A stretch of DNA of 33,480 nucleotides. It comes from Chloroflexota bacterium. Its GTDB lineage: Bacteria; Chloroflexota; Anaerolineae; Anaerolineales; Anaerolineaceae. The stretch is taken from positions 1-33,480 of the forward strand of contig JAGVUP010000043.1 in assembly GCA_019136215.1 (NCBI GenBank). The letters are read 5' to 3'. A model generated the notes under the pieces. That model saw nothing but the letters and a program-made list of their open reading frames with translations. It was not told the DNA's origin and did not search any database. The translations under genes and the position numbers were made by a program. Positions 24,088-31,866 of this stretch are shown piece after piece; positions within the stretch are counted from its first letter, which is position 1; each line of letters begins with the position of its first letter.

Positions 24088-24534
24088 ATGGAAGAAGCTT
24101 CACGTTCGGATGACCCCGCCGCACTGCGCCCGCACCATGCGCTTTGCGCCCTGTTCTTTGAAGGCAGAGGGTACAGCCCGGAGTTTGTGCGGAACATGAC
24201 TTCTTTGATCGCCGAGCCCGGGCGAATGCTGCGCCTCACCGCCGGCTGCGACGCCCTCTGCCAGGTTTGCCCTCACAGGCGCGGGGAAGTCTGCCGCGAT
24301 GAAGCCAAGGTCTTCGGCTATGACAAGCAAGTTTGCGAGCTCGTCGGTGAGGCATTTTCGGCAGGGAAAACCCTGCCGCTCAAGCAGTTCTGCCAGGCAG
24401 TCTACGACCGCATCCTCCAGCAGAATCTGCTCGCGGAGGTCTGCGGCTCGTGCGAATGGGCAAAGCTCTGTCAGGAAAAATGGGCAGACGGCGATTTCAA
24501 TCGTTTGCTGCTCGCATCACAACCCGCGGATTGA
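24088..24534 (+). CDS. DUF1284-family Cys-rich protein
   Basis: The 148-aa protein fits the DUF1284 family: LRPHHALCALFFEGRGYSPEFVRNM near the N terminus and a cysteine cluster CDALCQVCPHRRGEVC in the middle, with further Cys pairs toward the end (CGSCEWAKLC). The spacing of the cysteines suggests a metal or iron-sulfur site, though the family's function is not established to my knowledge. The ATG at 24088 follows AAAGGA by seven bases. The gene lies 48 bases after the thioredoxin-reductase-like gene on the same strand, so co-transcription is likely. This hints at a redox role, which is inference. No membrane segment or signal peptide is seen. Confidence 0.82.
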   Translation: MEEASRSDDPAALRPHHALCALFFEGRGYSPEFVRNMTSLIAEPGRMLRLTAGCDALCQVCPHRRGEVCRDEAKVFGYDKQVCELVGEAFSAGKTLPLKQFCQAVYDRILQQNLLAEVCGSCEWAKLCQEKWADGDFNRLLLASQPAD

Positions 24535-24571
24535 AATACTGTATTCAGGCAACCACACACTTGGAGGAATT

Positions 24572-25054
24572 ATGACCCAAATTGAATCCGGAGCCTCATC
24601 ATCCCAAACCGAAACTCCCGAGCCTCAGAAGCGCGCCGCGCTCGAGCAAAACGCCAGAAATGGCGCCAACTATTTCTTTTGGATTGCCTTTTTCGCGGTT
24701 TTTAATAAGGTCATGGACCTGCTGAGTTCCACGCGCCGCTTTGTTTTTGGTTTGGGCGCGCCTCTTTTCATTGAGCGCGTGCTTCCCGAAGGAAACCCCG
24801 CCTTCATGTGGGGCATCATTGTCATCCTCGCGGGAGTTTTCGTGGTGATCGGCGTTTTCGCAAGGCGCGGCAATCTGCTGGTTTACGTCCTCGGCATTCT
24901 TCTCTACCTGGGCGACATGCTTTTGTCCATCCGTGCGGGAGATGCGGTCGGCGCGCTTGTGCATGTGATCTTCGCGGTTTTGCTCATAATGGGGTTCATC
25001 GCAACGTTAAAGCTGAAGAAACTGCCGTCAGAAAAGGTTAAACCAAAGAGTTAG
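24572..25054 (+). CDS. Small integral membrane protein, hypothetical
   Basis: This 160-aa protein has a hydrophilic N terminus of about 35 residues (MTQIESGASSSQTETPEPQK...) and four hydrophobic segments: YFFWIAFFAVFNKVMDLL, MWGIIVILAGVFVVIGVF, LLVYVLGILLYLGDMLL and ALVHVIFAVLLIMGFIATL. The C terminus is Lys-rich and likely cytoplasmic. I do not recognise a named family. The start is secure: the ATG at 24572 follows GGAGGAATT. It is 37 bases after the DUF1284 gene on the same strand. The gap after it (to 25234) contains only short imperfect inverted repeats such as CCCTGA/TCAGGG at 25120-25144. Confidence 0.75.
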   Translation: MTQIESGASSSQTETPEPQKRAALEQNARNGANYFFWIAFFAVFNKVMDLLSSTRRFVFGLGAPLFIERVLPEGNPAFMWGIIVILAGVFVVIGVFARRGNLLVYVLGILLYLGDMLLSIRAGDAVGALVHVIFAVLLIMGFIATLKLKKLPSEKVKPKS

Positions 25055-25234
25055 AAGACCGATTTACCGCTCATTCCCTTCCTCCTGGGCAGTTTTATTG
25101 AGAGGCATCAATCAAAAAGCCCTGATTTTCAATCATTCTCAGGGGATTTCCTGAAAATTGAGACGTCTCTTTCCGACTTCCATTATTGTCCGAATTAGCG
25201 TAGAATTTTTTTACTATTTCGCGAGAGGTGTTTC

Positions 25235-26905
25235 TTGGCAAGTCATCCCTATCCCGATCATCTTTTTGGCGACCTCGACCAGGCTGTGAAAGGCGCTCAG
25301 CGTCACCTTGCCCAAAACAAGGGGCTTCACCATGCTTATCGGGTGTCGCCCTGGCTGCCTGAGCCCGGAAAGCCGTTCCGCTTGAACGCCGCCAGCAGCT
25401 TGGACCTGCCCTTTCGGGAGGTCAGCCTGCGCTACAGCCTGGATGGCGCCGCCTGGCAGGAAAAGCCTTTCGAAGGAGGTGACTACCGTTGGGATGGCTT
25501 AACCTGGTGCTGGCAGCGGGACTGGCTCATCGACCTGCCAGCAATGGAGGAAGGGACAGAGCTGCTCTACCAGGTTTTCGCGAAGCTCCCCGATGGGCAG
25601 CTCTGTTTTGCCGACAATCAAGCCTCCGAAGCGGGCGGCGCCACAATTTTCAGGTTGAGGTTTACCGGGCATCTTATGCCGCCAGTCTGGTCGGAGAGGG
25701 CGATCGTTTACCAGGTTTTCGTGGATCGGTTCAACCCGGGCGCGGGCAGCCAGTGGCTGCAAACCAGCGACCTGACGAAGCCATTTGGCGGAACCTTGCG
25801 CGGCGTGACCGAAAAACTCGATTATCTCAAGGATCTGGGCTTCAACGCCCTTTGGCTCTCACCTATTTTCGCCAGCCCGAGCCACCATGGCTACGACGCC
25901 ATCGATTACTTCCGCGTGGAACCGCGCTTCGGCACCGAGGCAGACCTGCGCCAACTGTTGGACTCTGCGCACGCGAAAGGTCTGCGCGTCTTGCTGGATT
26001 TTGCCGCCAATCACTGTTCCAGCCAGCACCCGCGCTTACAGGCTGCTCTGGCGGGCGATGAAAGCGCTCTGCCATGGTTCAGATGGAAAACCTACCCGGA
26101 CTACGAAAGTTTCTATGACGTTTCGTCCATGCCCTGCTTCAACCTCAAACCGGGCAGCCCCGCGCGGGCATACCTGCTGGAAGCAGCCCAGCATTGGCTG
26201 CGCCTTGGAGCAGACGGTTACCGCCTGGATTATGCCGACGGACCCGAACGCGAGTTTTGGGTGGATTTTCAGCGAGTCTGCCAGGAAGCGAATCCTGAAT
26301 GCTGGACTTTTGGTGAGATTGTCGCACCGGCTGATGAGCAAATCAGCTTCGCCGGGAGCATGCACGGCACGCTCGACTTCCTGACCTGCCAGGCTCTGCG
26401 GGAAACTTTCGCCACCAGGCAGTGGTCCCTCAGCCGGCTTGCCGCCTACCTGGAAAACTACCGGGCTGGCTTCCCAGTTGATTTTTCGCGCCCGGCTTTC
26501 ATCGAGAATCACGACATGAACCGTTTTTTCTTCACGGCACTGGGCTCATCCTCGGCGCAGGAGGCTGCCTTGAGACTGCTTTACCTGCTGCCGGGCGCGC
26601 CCATTGTGTATTACGGCTGCGAGCGTGAACTTACCCAGAGGCAGTCCATCCACGCCAACAACGCGCTCGGTTTTGATGAAGCGCGCGCGGAGATGGACTG
26701 GGAAAGGCAGAGCGAAGCAAACAGCGCCAAAGTGATGAGGGAGATGGCGGCTTTCCGGAAAAGCAATCCCTGGTTGGTCCGCGCCCACTGGCAGACACTG
26801 GAACTCGCTCCAGAGATAGTTGTTTTTCAGGCAGGAGCCGAAGAAAACAGAGTCAGGGTTGTTATCCGCCGTGAAGGAGACGAGTGGCGTCTGACCTATG
26901 GATAG
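25235..26905 (+). CDS. GH13 alpha-amylase-family glycoside hydrolase
   Basis: This 556-aa protein has an N-terminal beta-sandwich-like domain (about residues 25-140), as found in neopullulanase/cyclomaltodextrinase-type enzymes. The (beta/alpha)8 catalytic domain starts at VWSERAIVYQVFVDRFNPG. The four GH13 regions are VLLDFAANH, GYRLDYAD (nucleophile Asp332), FGEIV (acid/base Glu361) and FIENHDMNRF (Asp427), so the triad is intact. Likely substrates are alpha-glucans or malto-oligosaccharides. There is no signal peptide, so it is cytoplasmic. The C-terminal beta domain is short. The start is a TTG at 25235 with GAGAGG six bases upstream. The gene ends 17 bases before a strong hairpin and is not accompanied by other sugar genes. 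Confidence 0.93.
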   Translation: MASHPYPDHLFGDLDQAVKGAQRHLAQNKGLHHAYRVSPWLPEPGKPFRLNAASSLDLPFREVSLRYSLDGAAWQEKPFEGGDYRWDGLTWCWQRDWLIDLPAMEEGTELLYQVFAKLPDGQLCFADNQASEAGGATIFRLRFTGHLMPPVWSERAIVYQVFVDRFNPGAGSQWLQTSDLTKPFGGTLRGVTEKLDYLKDLGFNALWLSPIFASPSHHGYDAIDYFRVEPRFGTEADLRQLLDSAHAKGLRVLLDFAANHCSSQHPRLQAALAGDESALPWFRWKTYPDYESFYDVSSMPCFNLKPGSPARAYLLEAAQHWLRLGADGYRLDYADGPEREFWVDFQRVCQEANPECWTFGEIVAPADEQISFAGSMHGTLDFLTCQALRETFATRQWSLSRLAAYLENYRAGFPVDFSRPAFIENHDMNRFFFTALGSSSAQEAALRLLYLLPGAPIVYYGCERELTQRQSIHANNALGFDEARAEMDWERQSEANSAKVMREMAAFRKSNPWLVRAHWQTLELAPEIVVFQAGAEENRVRVVIRREGDEWRLTYG

Positions 26906-26922
26906 CAGTTCATTGCGTACTA

Positions 26923-26952
26923 AAAAAGGAGATCCGCGTGGATCTCCTTTTT
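26923..26952. terminator. Bidirectional rho-independent terminator
   Basis: AAAAAGGAGATCC-GCGT-GGATCTCCTTTTT is a perfect 13-bp stem with a four-base loop and T runs when read on either strand. It lies between the convergent GH13 gene and the lipoprotein gene ending at 26978, and should end both transcripts. Confidence 0.9.
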
Positions 26953-26977
26953 GGTTAGTTTAACACGCCCTGAAGGC

Positions 26978-27808
26978 TCAAGGTTGAGCGATAGTAACGT
27001 AATCGAAATCAATGATAACCGGAGTGCTGTAGAAGGAAGACACTCCAACCCCAACCTGACCTTCCGGCAGATCGTAGGTGTTATCCGCGACGGTGCGTTC
27101 CAGCACGCCGTTGACATAGAGCTTAATTTCGTTGCCCTCACAACTCATCGCGAAGGTGTTGGTCTTCATTCCGGTTTTGATGTTGCGGGTGCCGCCGTTA
27201 TAAAGTCGGCGGTAGCCGATATCCATGGCTTCAACATAGGCATAGATATCGTAGAGCCCATCATTGCCAATATTTACCTCATAAAATCCCGCGTTGGAAT
27301 AACGGCAGACCAGCGTAATCATATTGTCGTTGCTGCCGCGATTGCTTACCTTTGCTTCAAGATAGACGTCCGTGTAAGTGTAATCATCGTAATAGACATA
27401 AGCATAGGTGTGATAATCTTCAAGGGTAAAAACCAGCTTGCCATCATCAACCGAGATGTCGGTCTTATCCTCGTTTCCTTTCAGGATGTTGAAATGCCAA
27501 TTATCCGGCACCTCGTTAAATTCTTCTGTGTAATAAGGCTGGGATCTGCTTACAGGCGCTTCTGTCGGCTGGGACTTCCTGGTTGGAAGGGGTGTTGGCG
27601 GAGCCGCTGTGGGGGGGACAACTGGATCAGCGGGTTTTTGCGTGGGCGCAGGGTCAACATCAACAGGCGCTGACGTCACTTGATTCACCTTGGGAGTGGC
27701 AGTACTGTCTGATTTGCTTCCCGGCTTAAGCGAAAGGCCGCAGGATAAAGTAGTGAGTACAAGAACCACCAGGATTGCAGACAAAGTCGTTATGGATTTT
27801 GAGCGCAT
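26978..27808 (-). CDS. Lipoprotein with Pro/Thr linker and jelly-roll-like domain
   Basis: This is a 276-aa predicted surface lipoprotein. Its signal peptide is SAILVVLVLTTLSCG, with the lipid-modified Cys at about residue 23. It is followed by a 65-residue Pro/Thr/Lys-rich linker (ADPVVPPTAAPPTPLPTRKS) and a C-terminal beta-rich domain from about residue 90 (EEFNEVPDNWHFNILKG ... LYVNGVLERTVADNTYDLPE ... VIIDFDYVTIA). The order of strands and the IKLYVNGV and GQVGVGV motifs resemble concanavalin A-like / DUF1080-like sugar-binding or hydrolase domains. No catalytic residues can be assigned. The ATG at 27808 has AAGGAGGAGCT upstream. It stands alone between the GH13 gene and a plus-strand gene; carbohydrate binding at the cell surface is a reasonable inference. 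Confidence 0.8.
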   Translation of the reverse strand: MRSKSITTLSAILVVLVLTTLSCGLSLKPGSKSDSTATPKVNQVTSAPVDVDPAPTQKPADPVVPPTAAPPTPLPTRKSQPTEAPVSRSQPYYTEEFNEVPDNWHFNILKGNEDKTDISVDDGKLVFTLEDYHTYAYVYYDDYTYTDVYLEAKVSNRGSNDNMITLVCRYSNAGFYEVNIGNDGLYDIYAYVEAMDIGYRRLYNGGTRNIKTGMKTNTFAMSCEGNEIKLYVNGVLERTVADNTYDLPEGQVGVGVSSFYSTPVIIDFDYVTIAQP

Positions 27809-27982
27809 AGCTCCTCCTTATGGGTTAAAATACATGAAACAATCTTAGCATAAAATCGAATTTTTGCGTAGCAAACCAACGAAATTTCCAATGTTTTAAG
27901 ATTCCTAACTTCTTGAACTATTTTGGGCTAGTGCTACGAAAAAAGGTAAAATTAAATGAAAATGGTCTGAAAGGAGTACCCA

Positions 27983-28489
27983 ATGAACGAACAACAACCT
28001 TTTTCCGATGGCAGCTCTACAGATCCAAAAAAAGAACCTGCAGGCGACTATCAGGAATATACCGGACCGACCAAAACTGAAGAAACAGCAAAATCCAATC
28101 CCGAGGAGAACTCAAAGCTTGGTGCGGAAATTCTTTCTATCCTGGAAGGATTCGGGGAGGAAATAAAACGCCTGAGCGAGAGCGTCAGCGAATATATCGA
28201 CAAAGAGTCCTTCAACAAAGCCGCCGATAGCATCCGCGACGCACTGAATGACGCAGGCGAAGGCATCAAGCACACCACCCAAACCTTGGGCGAGAAGCTT
28301 GAAGAAGAACGCGTTCAACGCGCTGTGCGGGACCTGAAAGATTATGCCAAACGAGCCGGCAAATCCATCCAGGACCTGTTTGCCGAAGAGCCATCTGCGC
28401 CCGCGGCGGAGCCGGGAGAAGCCCAGCATTCAGAAAAAGGCACGCAGGGTGATGACGAAACTCCTTTTGAAAACTTTTTTGGCGGATAA
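27983..28489 (+). CDS. Hydrophilic helical protein, hypothetical
   Basis: This is a 168-aa strongly charged protein. The first 45 residues are low complexity and probably disordered. A long amphipathic helical region follows (EILSILEGFGEEIKRLSESV ... AADSIRDALNDAGEGIKHTT ... VQRAVRDLKDYAKRAGKSIQ), then another acidic disordered stretch ending DETPFENFFGG. The helical part recalls small bacterial proteins with repeated amphipathic heptad/11-mer patterns, but I do not recognise a named family. The ATG at 27983 has AAAGGAG at good spacing. There is no signal peptide or membrane helix. It is monocistronic, divergent from the lipoprotein gene and convergent with the methyltransferase gene. Confidence 0.7.
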   Translation: MNEQQPFSDGSSTDPKKEPAGDYQEYTGPTKTEETAKSNPEENSKLGAEILSILEGFGEEIKRLSESVSEYIDKESFNKAADSIRDALNDAGEGIKHTTQTLGEKLEEERVQRAVRDLKDYAKRAGKSIQDLFAEEPSAPAAEPGEAQHSEKGTQGDDETPFENFFGG

Positions 28490-28501
28490 GCTGCCTTGCA
28501 G

Positions 28502-28526
28502 GGAGTCTCCTCAAACAGGAGTCTCC
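28502..28526. terminator. Hairpin between convergent genes
   Basis: GGAGtCTCCT-CAAAC-AGGAGtCTCC forms a ten-base stem with one T:T mismatch. It lies between the helical protein gene and the methyltransferase stop codon. There is no T run on either side, so termination efficiency is uncertain. The same bases also form a direct repeat of GGAGTCTCCT. Confidence 0.45.
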
Positions 28527-29260
28527 TAACGAGTAAACCGCAGGAGACAGTTGAACCGTTTGATCGGCAGAACCAACTGCCCATCAACTTCTTCTGCATG
28601 GAACATAATTCTTTCCTCGAGTTTTGGGCGCTGATGTTCCTCCAGGCGGAGCTGCCTCATCGCGTATGCGACAGCCTCCTCTTTTGAGTCTACCGGTTGC
28701 CCGAAATCGTGGGAAATCTCCTCACAAGTCACATCGAACCCCGCCTGCTCCAGCCTTCCGCGCACGTAGCATCCGCCAGCGCAGGATTTCTGGAGATTCG
28801 TGATGCCAAACTCCGGTCCGAGGTCCTCGCAGAAACCTTCGCGCTGGCGGATGCCCGGGTTGACAATAATGCCTCCCCGTCGGGTTTTGCGAAGGAGGGT
28901 CTCGATCTCCTCCCCGGTATAGCCGAAATGGTGATGATAAAAAGCGACCGCAACATCCCAGTCATCGGTTTGGACCTGGGGCCAACAGGCATGCACGACC
29001 TCGATATTGCCACAATCCTCGCCGGAAAGTTCCGCTCGCAGCACATCGAGGGCAGTCTCATCCCGGTCGATCGCGATGACCCGGCGGCATAAGCCCGCCA
29101 GATAGCGGCTGACGATGCCAATGCCGCATCCGATATCCGCCACTACATCTGTTGGACGGATCATGCCGCGTAGTGCTGGCCCGTAGGGGACTTCGGGATA
29201 ATTCCAGAAGGCAGTCGCTTTTTTGTAAAACTCCGCGGAGCTCCGGGGAATTGCAGTCAT
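28526..29260 (-). CDS. Class I SAM-dependent methyltransferase
   Basis: This 244-aa protein has the Rossmann SAM-binding motif I as DVVADIGCGIGIVSRYL, followed by VIAIDRDETALDVL (motif II acidic residue) and DWDVAVAFYHHHFG. A segment with three cysteines (EGFCEDLG ... SCAGGCYVRG) sits in the C-terminal half and could bind a metal or be part of the substrate site. The substrate is not identifiable. It is the last gene of the uptake operon: its ATG (29260) shares one base with the DUF364 stop (TGATG), with GGGAG just before. An in-frame TTG one codon upstream is less likely. The coupling to DUF364 and the ABC genes suggests it modifies a metal chelator or corrinoid-like ligand; this is inference. 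Confidence 0.85.
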   Translation of the reverse strand: MTAIPRSSAEFYKKATAFWNYPEVPYGPALRGMIRPTDVVADIGCGIGIVSRYLAGLCRRVIAIDRDETALDVLRAELSGEDCGNIEVVHACWPQVQTDDWDVAVAFYHHHFGYTGEEIETLLRKTRRGGIIVNPGIRQREGFCEDLGPEFGITNLQKSCAGGCYVRGRLEQAGFDVTCEEISHDFGQPVDSKEEAVAYAMRQLRLEEHQRPKLEERIMFHAEEVDGQLVLPIKRFNCLLRFTR

Positions 29261-30036
29261 CAAGCTCCCACACTGACCAGCTTCTTGATCATCATCTTTT
29301 TCAAATGACTGATCCCGCAGGATAGAGACAGCTTCTTGAACATTTCCGTTTTATATGCCGCGTCCCACCACGAGCCCGCCAAAGCGGTCACGCCCGTGTG
29401 CCTGAACGCTTCCGTCAGCATCGGCGTGGAGGATCCGACCAGCACGATCTCGCGCGCGTTGCGGCAGAGCGTCAGCAGGTGGTCAATGCTACCGTTGATC
29501 AGGGTGGTACCCGTGATGATCATCAGGTCACAAAGCGGCAGTATCTCCTCCTGGCGCGACATTTCCATCACTTGCGCGGCGCCTTCTCCACCGCTGACTG
29601 TCAAGCCCTTATCAAAAATGAAGACGCGCGCCTGCATATTGGCAAGTTGCTCAGCCACAGGAGGAATGTATCCGATCATGCCCACCCTGTCCGCCGGGCG
29701 GACTTGTAAGCCGAAGGGTGTCGGCAATACGGGTTCATCGGGCAGGTCCAGAGCGCGTGTCGCGGCGGTGATGACCGCCATCCCCACACTGCGTTGGGCG
29801 TCATCCCGACCCTCCAGGACCAAGCGGGCGATCTCCGGCGCGGGAGCGCCGATGATATGCTGGGCAAAACCGAACGCCGAACAGCCAGCCGGCAGGCGTT
29901 CGCGCAGCACGTAAGAAAGCCCAATATCTTTGCAGTCCAATTCAACGGCGGTTAGCGAGAGCCCCAAAACCGCGTCCGTGATGATCCGATCCCGTAAAAG
30001 CGGTTCGGCGGCTTGAAATACCTTTTCAATTATCAT
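29260..30036 (-). CDS. DUF364 (putative heavy-metal chelation) protein
   Basis: This 258-aa protein has two parts, as in the DUF364/DUF4213 family: an N-terminal enolase-N-like region (residues about 1-95) and a C-terminal Rossmann-like region beginning RVGMIGYIPPVAEQL. The CDLMIITGTTLINGSIDHLL segment is typical of the family. The structure of a Desulfitobacterium member led others to propose binding of heavy metals or their chelates; no enzymatic activity is established. Here it sits between an iron/cobalamin-type ABC ATPase gene (eight-base gap) and a methyltransferase gene (one-base overlap), which supports a metal-related role. The ATG at 30036 has AGGAG immediately upstream. Confidence 0.88.
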   Translation of the reverse strand: MIIEKVFQAAEPLLRDRIITDAVLGLSLTAVELDCKDIGLSYVLRERLPAGCSAFGFAQHIIGAPAPEIARLVLEGRDDAQRSVGMAVITAATRALDLPDEPVLPTPFGLQVRPADRVGMIGYIPPVAEQLANMQARVFIFDKGLTVSGGEGAAQVMEMSRQEEILPLCDLMIITGTTLINGSIDHLLTLCRNAREIVLVGSSTPMLTEAFRHTGVTALAGSWWDAAYKTEMFKKLSLSCGISHLKKMMIKKLVSVGA

Positions 30037-30044
30037 GATTTCTC

Positions 30045-30827
30045 CTATAAACCGGGAACAATGCAGACCATGCGGTCAACGCCTTCCACTCTTGTCAGCC
30101 TCAGCGCCGTGCCGTACATGCCGCTAAGCAGCTCTTCCGTGAGGATATCCTGCCAGGCGCCGAAGTGGAAGAGCGATTGGTGGTCGATGACCGCGGTTTT
30201 GGCGTCCAAAAGCAAGACCTGGTCAGGGTTGTGGGTGGTGAGAACGACCGCGTAGCCTTTCGCGGAAAGCCCCTTAATGAGCCGCAGAACCTTGAGCTGA
30301 TTGCCGTAGTCCAAGTGGGCTGTGGGTTCGTCCATCAGGATCAGGCGGGCTTTTTGGGCGATGGCGCGCGCGATCGATACCTGCTGCAGCTCGCCGGTGC
30401 TGAGGCGGGTATAGGGCTTGTCTGCCAGGTGGCTGATCGCCATCTGCTCCAGGGCTTCTTCGGCGCGTTGATAATGCTCCGGACCAGGCTTCTCGAAGAT
30501 GTTCAGCCAGGGGGCATTGCCAGTGACGACATATTCAAGCACGGTGTAATCAAAAGAGGGGTGCAGCGTCTGGGGGACATAGCCAATCATCCGGGCAATG
30601 TCGCGCGCGGGCATGCCCGCCATATTTTTTCCATCGAGCAGCACGCTGCCCTCCAATGGCGCCCACAAGCCTGCCAGACAGTTGAGCAGAGTGGTCTTGC
30701 CGATCCCATTCGGACCGACCAGGCAGATGATCTCACCCGCGTTTACGTCAAAACTGATGGCTTTGAAAATCTGTCGGCTGCCATCATACGAAAACCCAAG
30801 ATCTCTGACTTGCAAAATAGCGTCCAT
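30045..30827 (-). CDS. ABC transporter ATP-binding protein (FecE/BtuD type)
   Basis: This 260-aa ATPase energises the adjacent FecCD-type permease. Walker A is GPNGIGKTT, the Q-loop IGYVPQTL, the signature motif LSTGELQQV (Thr in place of the usual second Gly of LSGGE/Q), Walker B LILMDEPTAHLD and the switch His in VLTTHNPDQ. Length and motif spacing match the siderophore/cobalamin/metal-chelate class. The ATG at 30827 begins one base after the permease stop, with GGAG at short spacing. A longer frame running 20 codons back into the permease gene is rejected. It is cytoplasmic and peripheral to the membrane. Confidence 0.93.
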   Translation of the reverse strand: MDAILQVRDLGFSYDGSRQIFKAISFDVNAGEIICLVGPNGIGKTTLLNCLAGLWAPLEGSVLLDGKNMAGMPARDIARMIGYVPQTLHPSFDYTVLEYVVTGNAPWLNIFEKPGPEHYQRAEEALEQMAISHLADKPYTRLSTGELQQVSIARAIAQKARLILMDEPTAHLDYGNQLKVLRLIKGLSAKGYAVVLTTHNPDQVLLLDAKTAVIDHQSLFHFGAWQDILTEELLSGMYGTALRLTRVEGVDRMVCIVPGL

Positions 30828-30828
30828 A

Positions 30829-31857
30829 CTACTCCAGACGGGCTCTCTGCTTGTAGAGTAATATGGCATAGAGAGGCGCCCCCACAAAACCGGTGAGGAT
30901 CGAAAGCGGGATCTCCACTGTGGTCAGCGTGCGGGCAATGGTATCAATCACCAGCATGAAACCGGCGCCAACCAGCAGGGTGGTCGGCAGGGAACGGGTG
31001 TTATCGCTGCCAGAAAGAAGCCGGCTGAGATGCGGGATCACCAGACCGACCCAGCCGATGGTGCCGCTGACGGAGACCGCGCTGGCGGTCAGCAGGCTGG
31101 CGCAGATGATCACGATGGAGCGCACCTGGCGCAGGTTGACCCCCAGCGTGCGGGCTTCGAGCTCGCCAAAAGAAAGGATGTTAATACGCCACGAAAGCAG
31201 CAGGAGCAGGGTGGAACACCCCAAAAAGACCGGCAGGATCGCCTGCAGGTCCTCCGCCAGGATGGACGCCAGGCTGCCCAACTGCCAGTAGACGATGGAA
31301 GCCAGTTGGGTTTGCTCATCAGCGAGATACTTCATGATCGCCAACACTGAGCTGAGAAAACCTCCAACGATAATACCCGAAAGCACCAGCATCATATTGG
31401 TGCGGTTGCGTAAAAGGCGAGGCACCAGGGAAGTGATAAAAACCGCCAGCATGCCGCCCACGAAAGCAAAAATCTGGCGGGTAGCCAAGCCCATACCCAA
31501 CAGAATCGCGGCTGAAGCGCCAACTGCCGCTCCGGACGAGACGCCCAGAAGATCCGGGGAAACCAGCGGATTGCGGAAAACGCTCTGGTAGACCGCCCCT
31601 GAGAGGGAAAGCATCGCCCCGACCATCACCGAAGCCAAAACGCGCGGCAGGCGCACGTTGAAGATGATGCTGACCATGGCGGGGTCTACAGGCACGCTCA
31701 AACCGAGTTTTGAGAGAATAACATTCAAGACTTTGACCGGGTCGTTACTGTAGCGCCCAAGACTGAGAGAGAGGAAAACCCCCAATATTAAAAGCATAGA
31801 CAACAGCCAGAGCCGTTGTCTATGCTTATTCTTTGAGGGTGTACTGCCTGTTTTCAT
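30829..31857 (-). CDS. FecCD/BtuC-family ABC transporter permease
   Basis: This 342-aa polytopic membrane protein has about nine or ten helices and begins with a basic N terminus and LWLLSMLLILGVFLSLSLG. Family motifs include RLPRVLASVMVGAMLSLSGA, the NPLVSPDLLGVSSGAAVGAS loop, and GTIGWVGLVIPHLSRLL (the coupling-helix region that contacts the ATPase). The C terminus is IPLSILTGFVGAPLYAILL. Together these identify the iron-siderophore/vitamin B12/metal-chelate permease family. Substrate cannot be told from the permease. It sits nine bases after the binding-protein stop and one base before the ATPase start, consistent with a single operon. Confidence 0.94.
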   Translation of the reverse strand: MKTGSTPSKNKHRQRLWLLSMLLILGVFLSLSLGRYSNDPVKVLNVILSKLGLSVPVDPAMVSIIFNVRLPRVLASVMVGAMLSLSGAVYQSVFRNPLVSPDLLGVSSGAAVGASAAILLGMGLATRQIFAFVGGMLAVFITSLVPRLLRNRTNMMLVLSGIIVGGFLSSVLAIMKYLADEQTQLASIVYWQLGSLASILAEDLQAILPVFLGCSTLLLLLSWRINILSFGELEARTLGVNLRQVRSIVIICASLLTASAVSVSGTIGWVGLVIPHLSRLLSGSDNTRSLPTTLLVGAGFMLVIDTIARTLTTVEIPLSILTGFVGAPLYAILLYKQRARLE

Positions 31858-31866
31858 TCCTGATCG

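Noticed and set aside
26951-27673. Plus-strand 240-aa ORF opposite the jelly-roll lipoprotein
   Set aside because: It mirrors the lipoprotein gene, which has a signal peptide, lipobox and AAGGAGG site.
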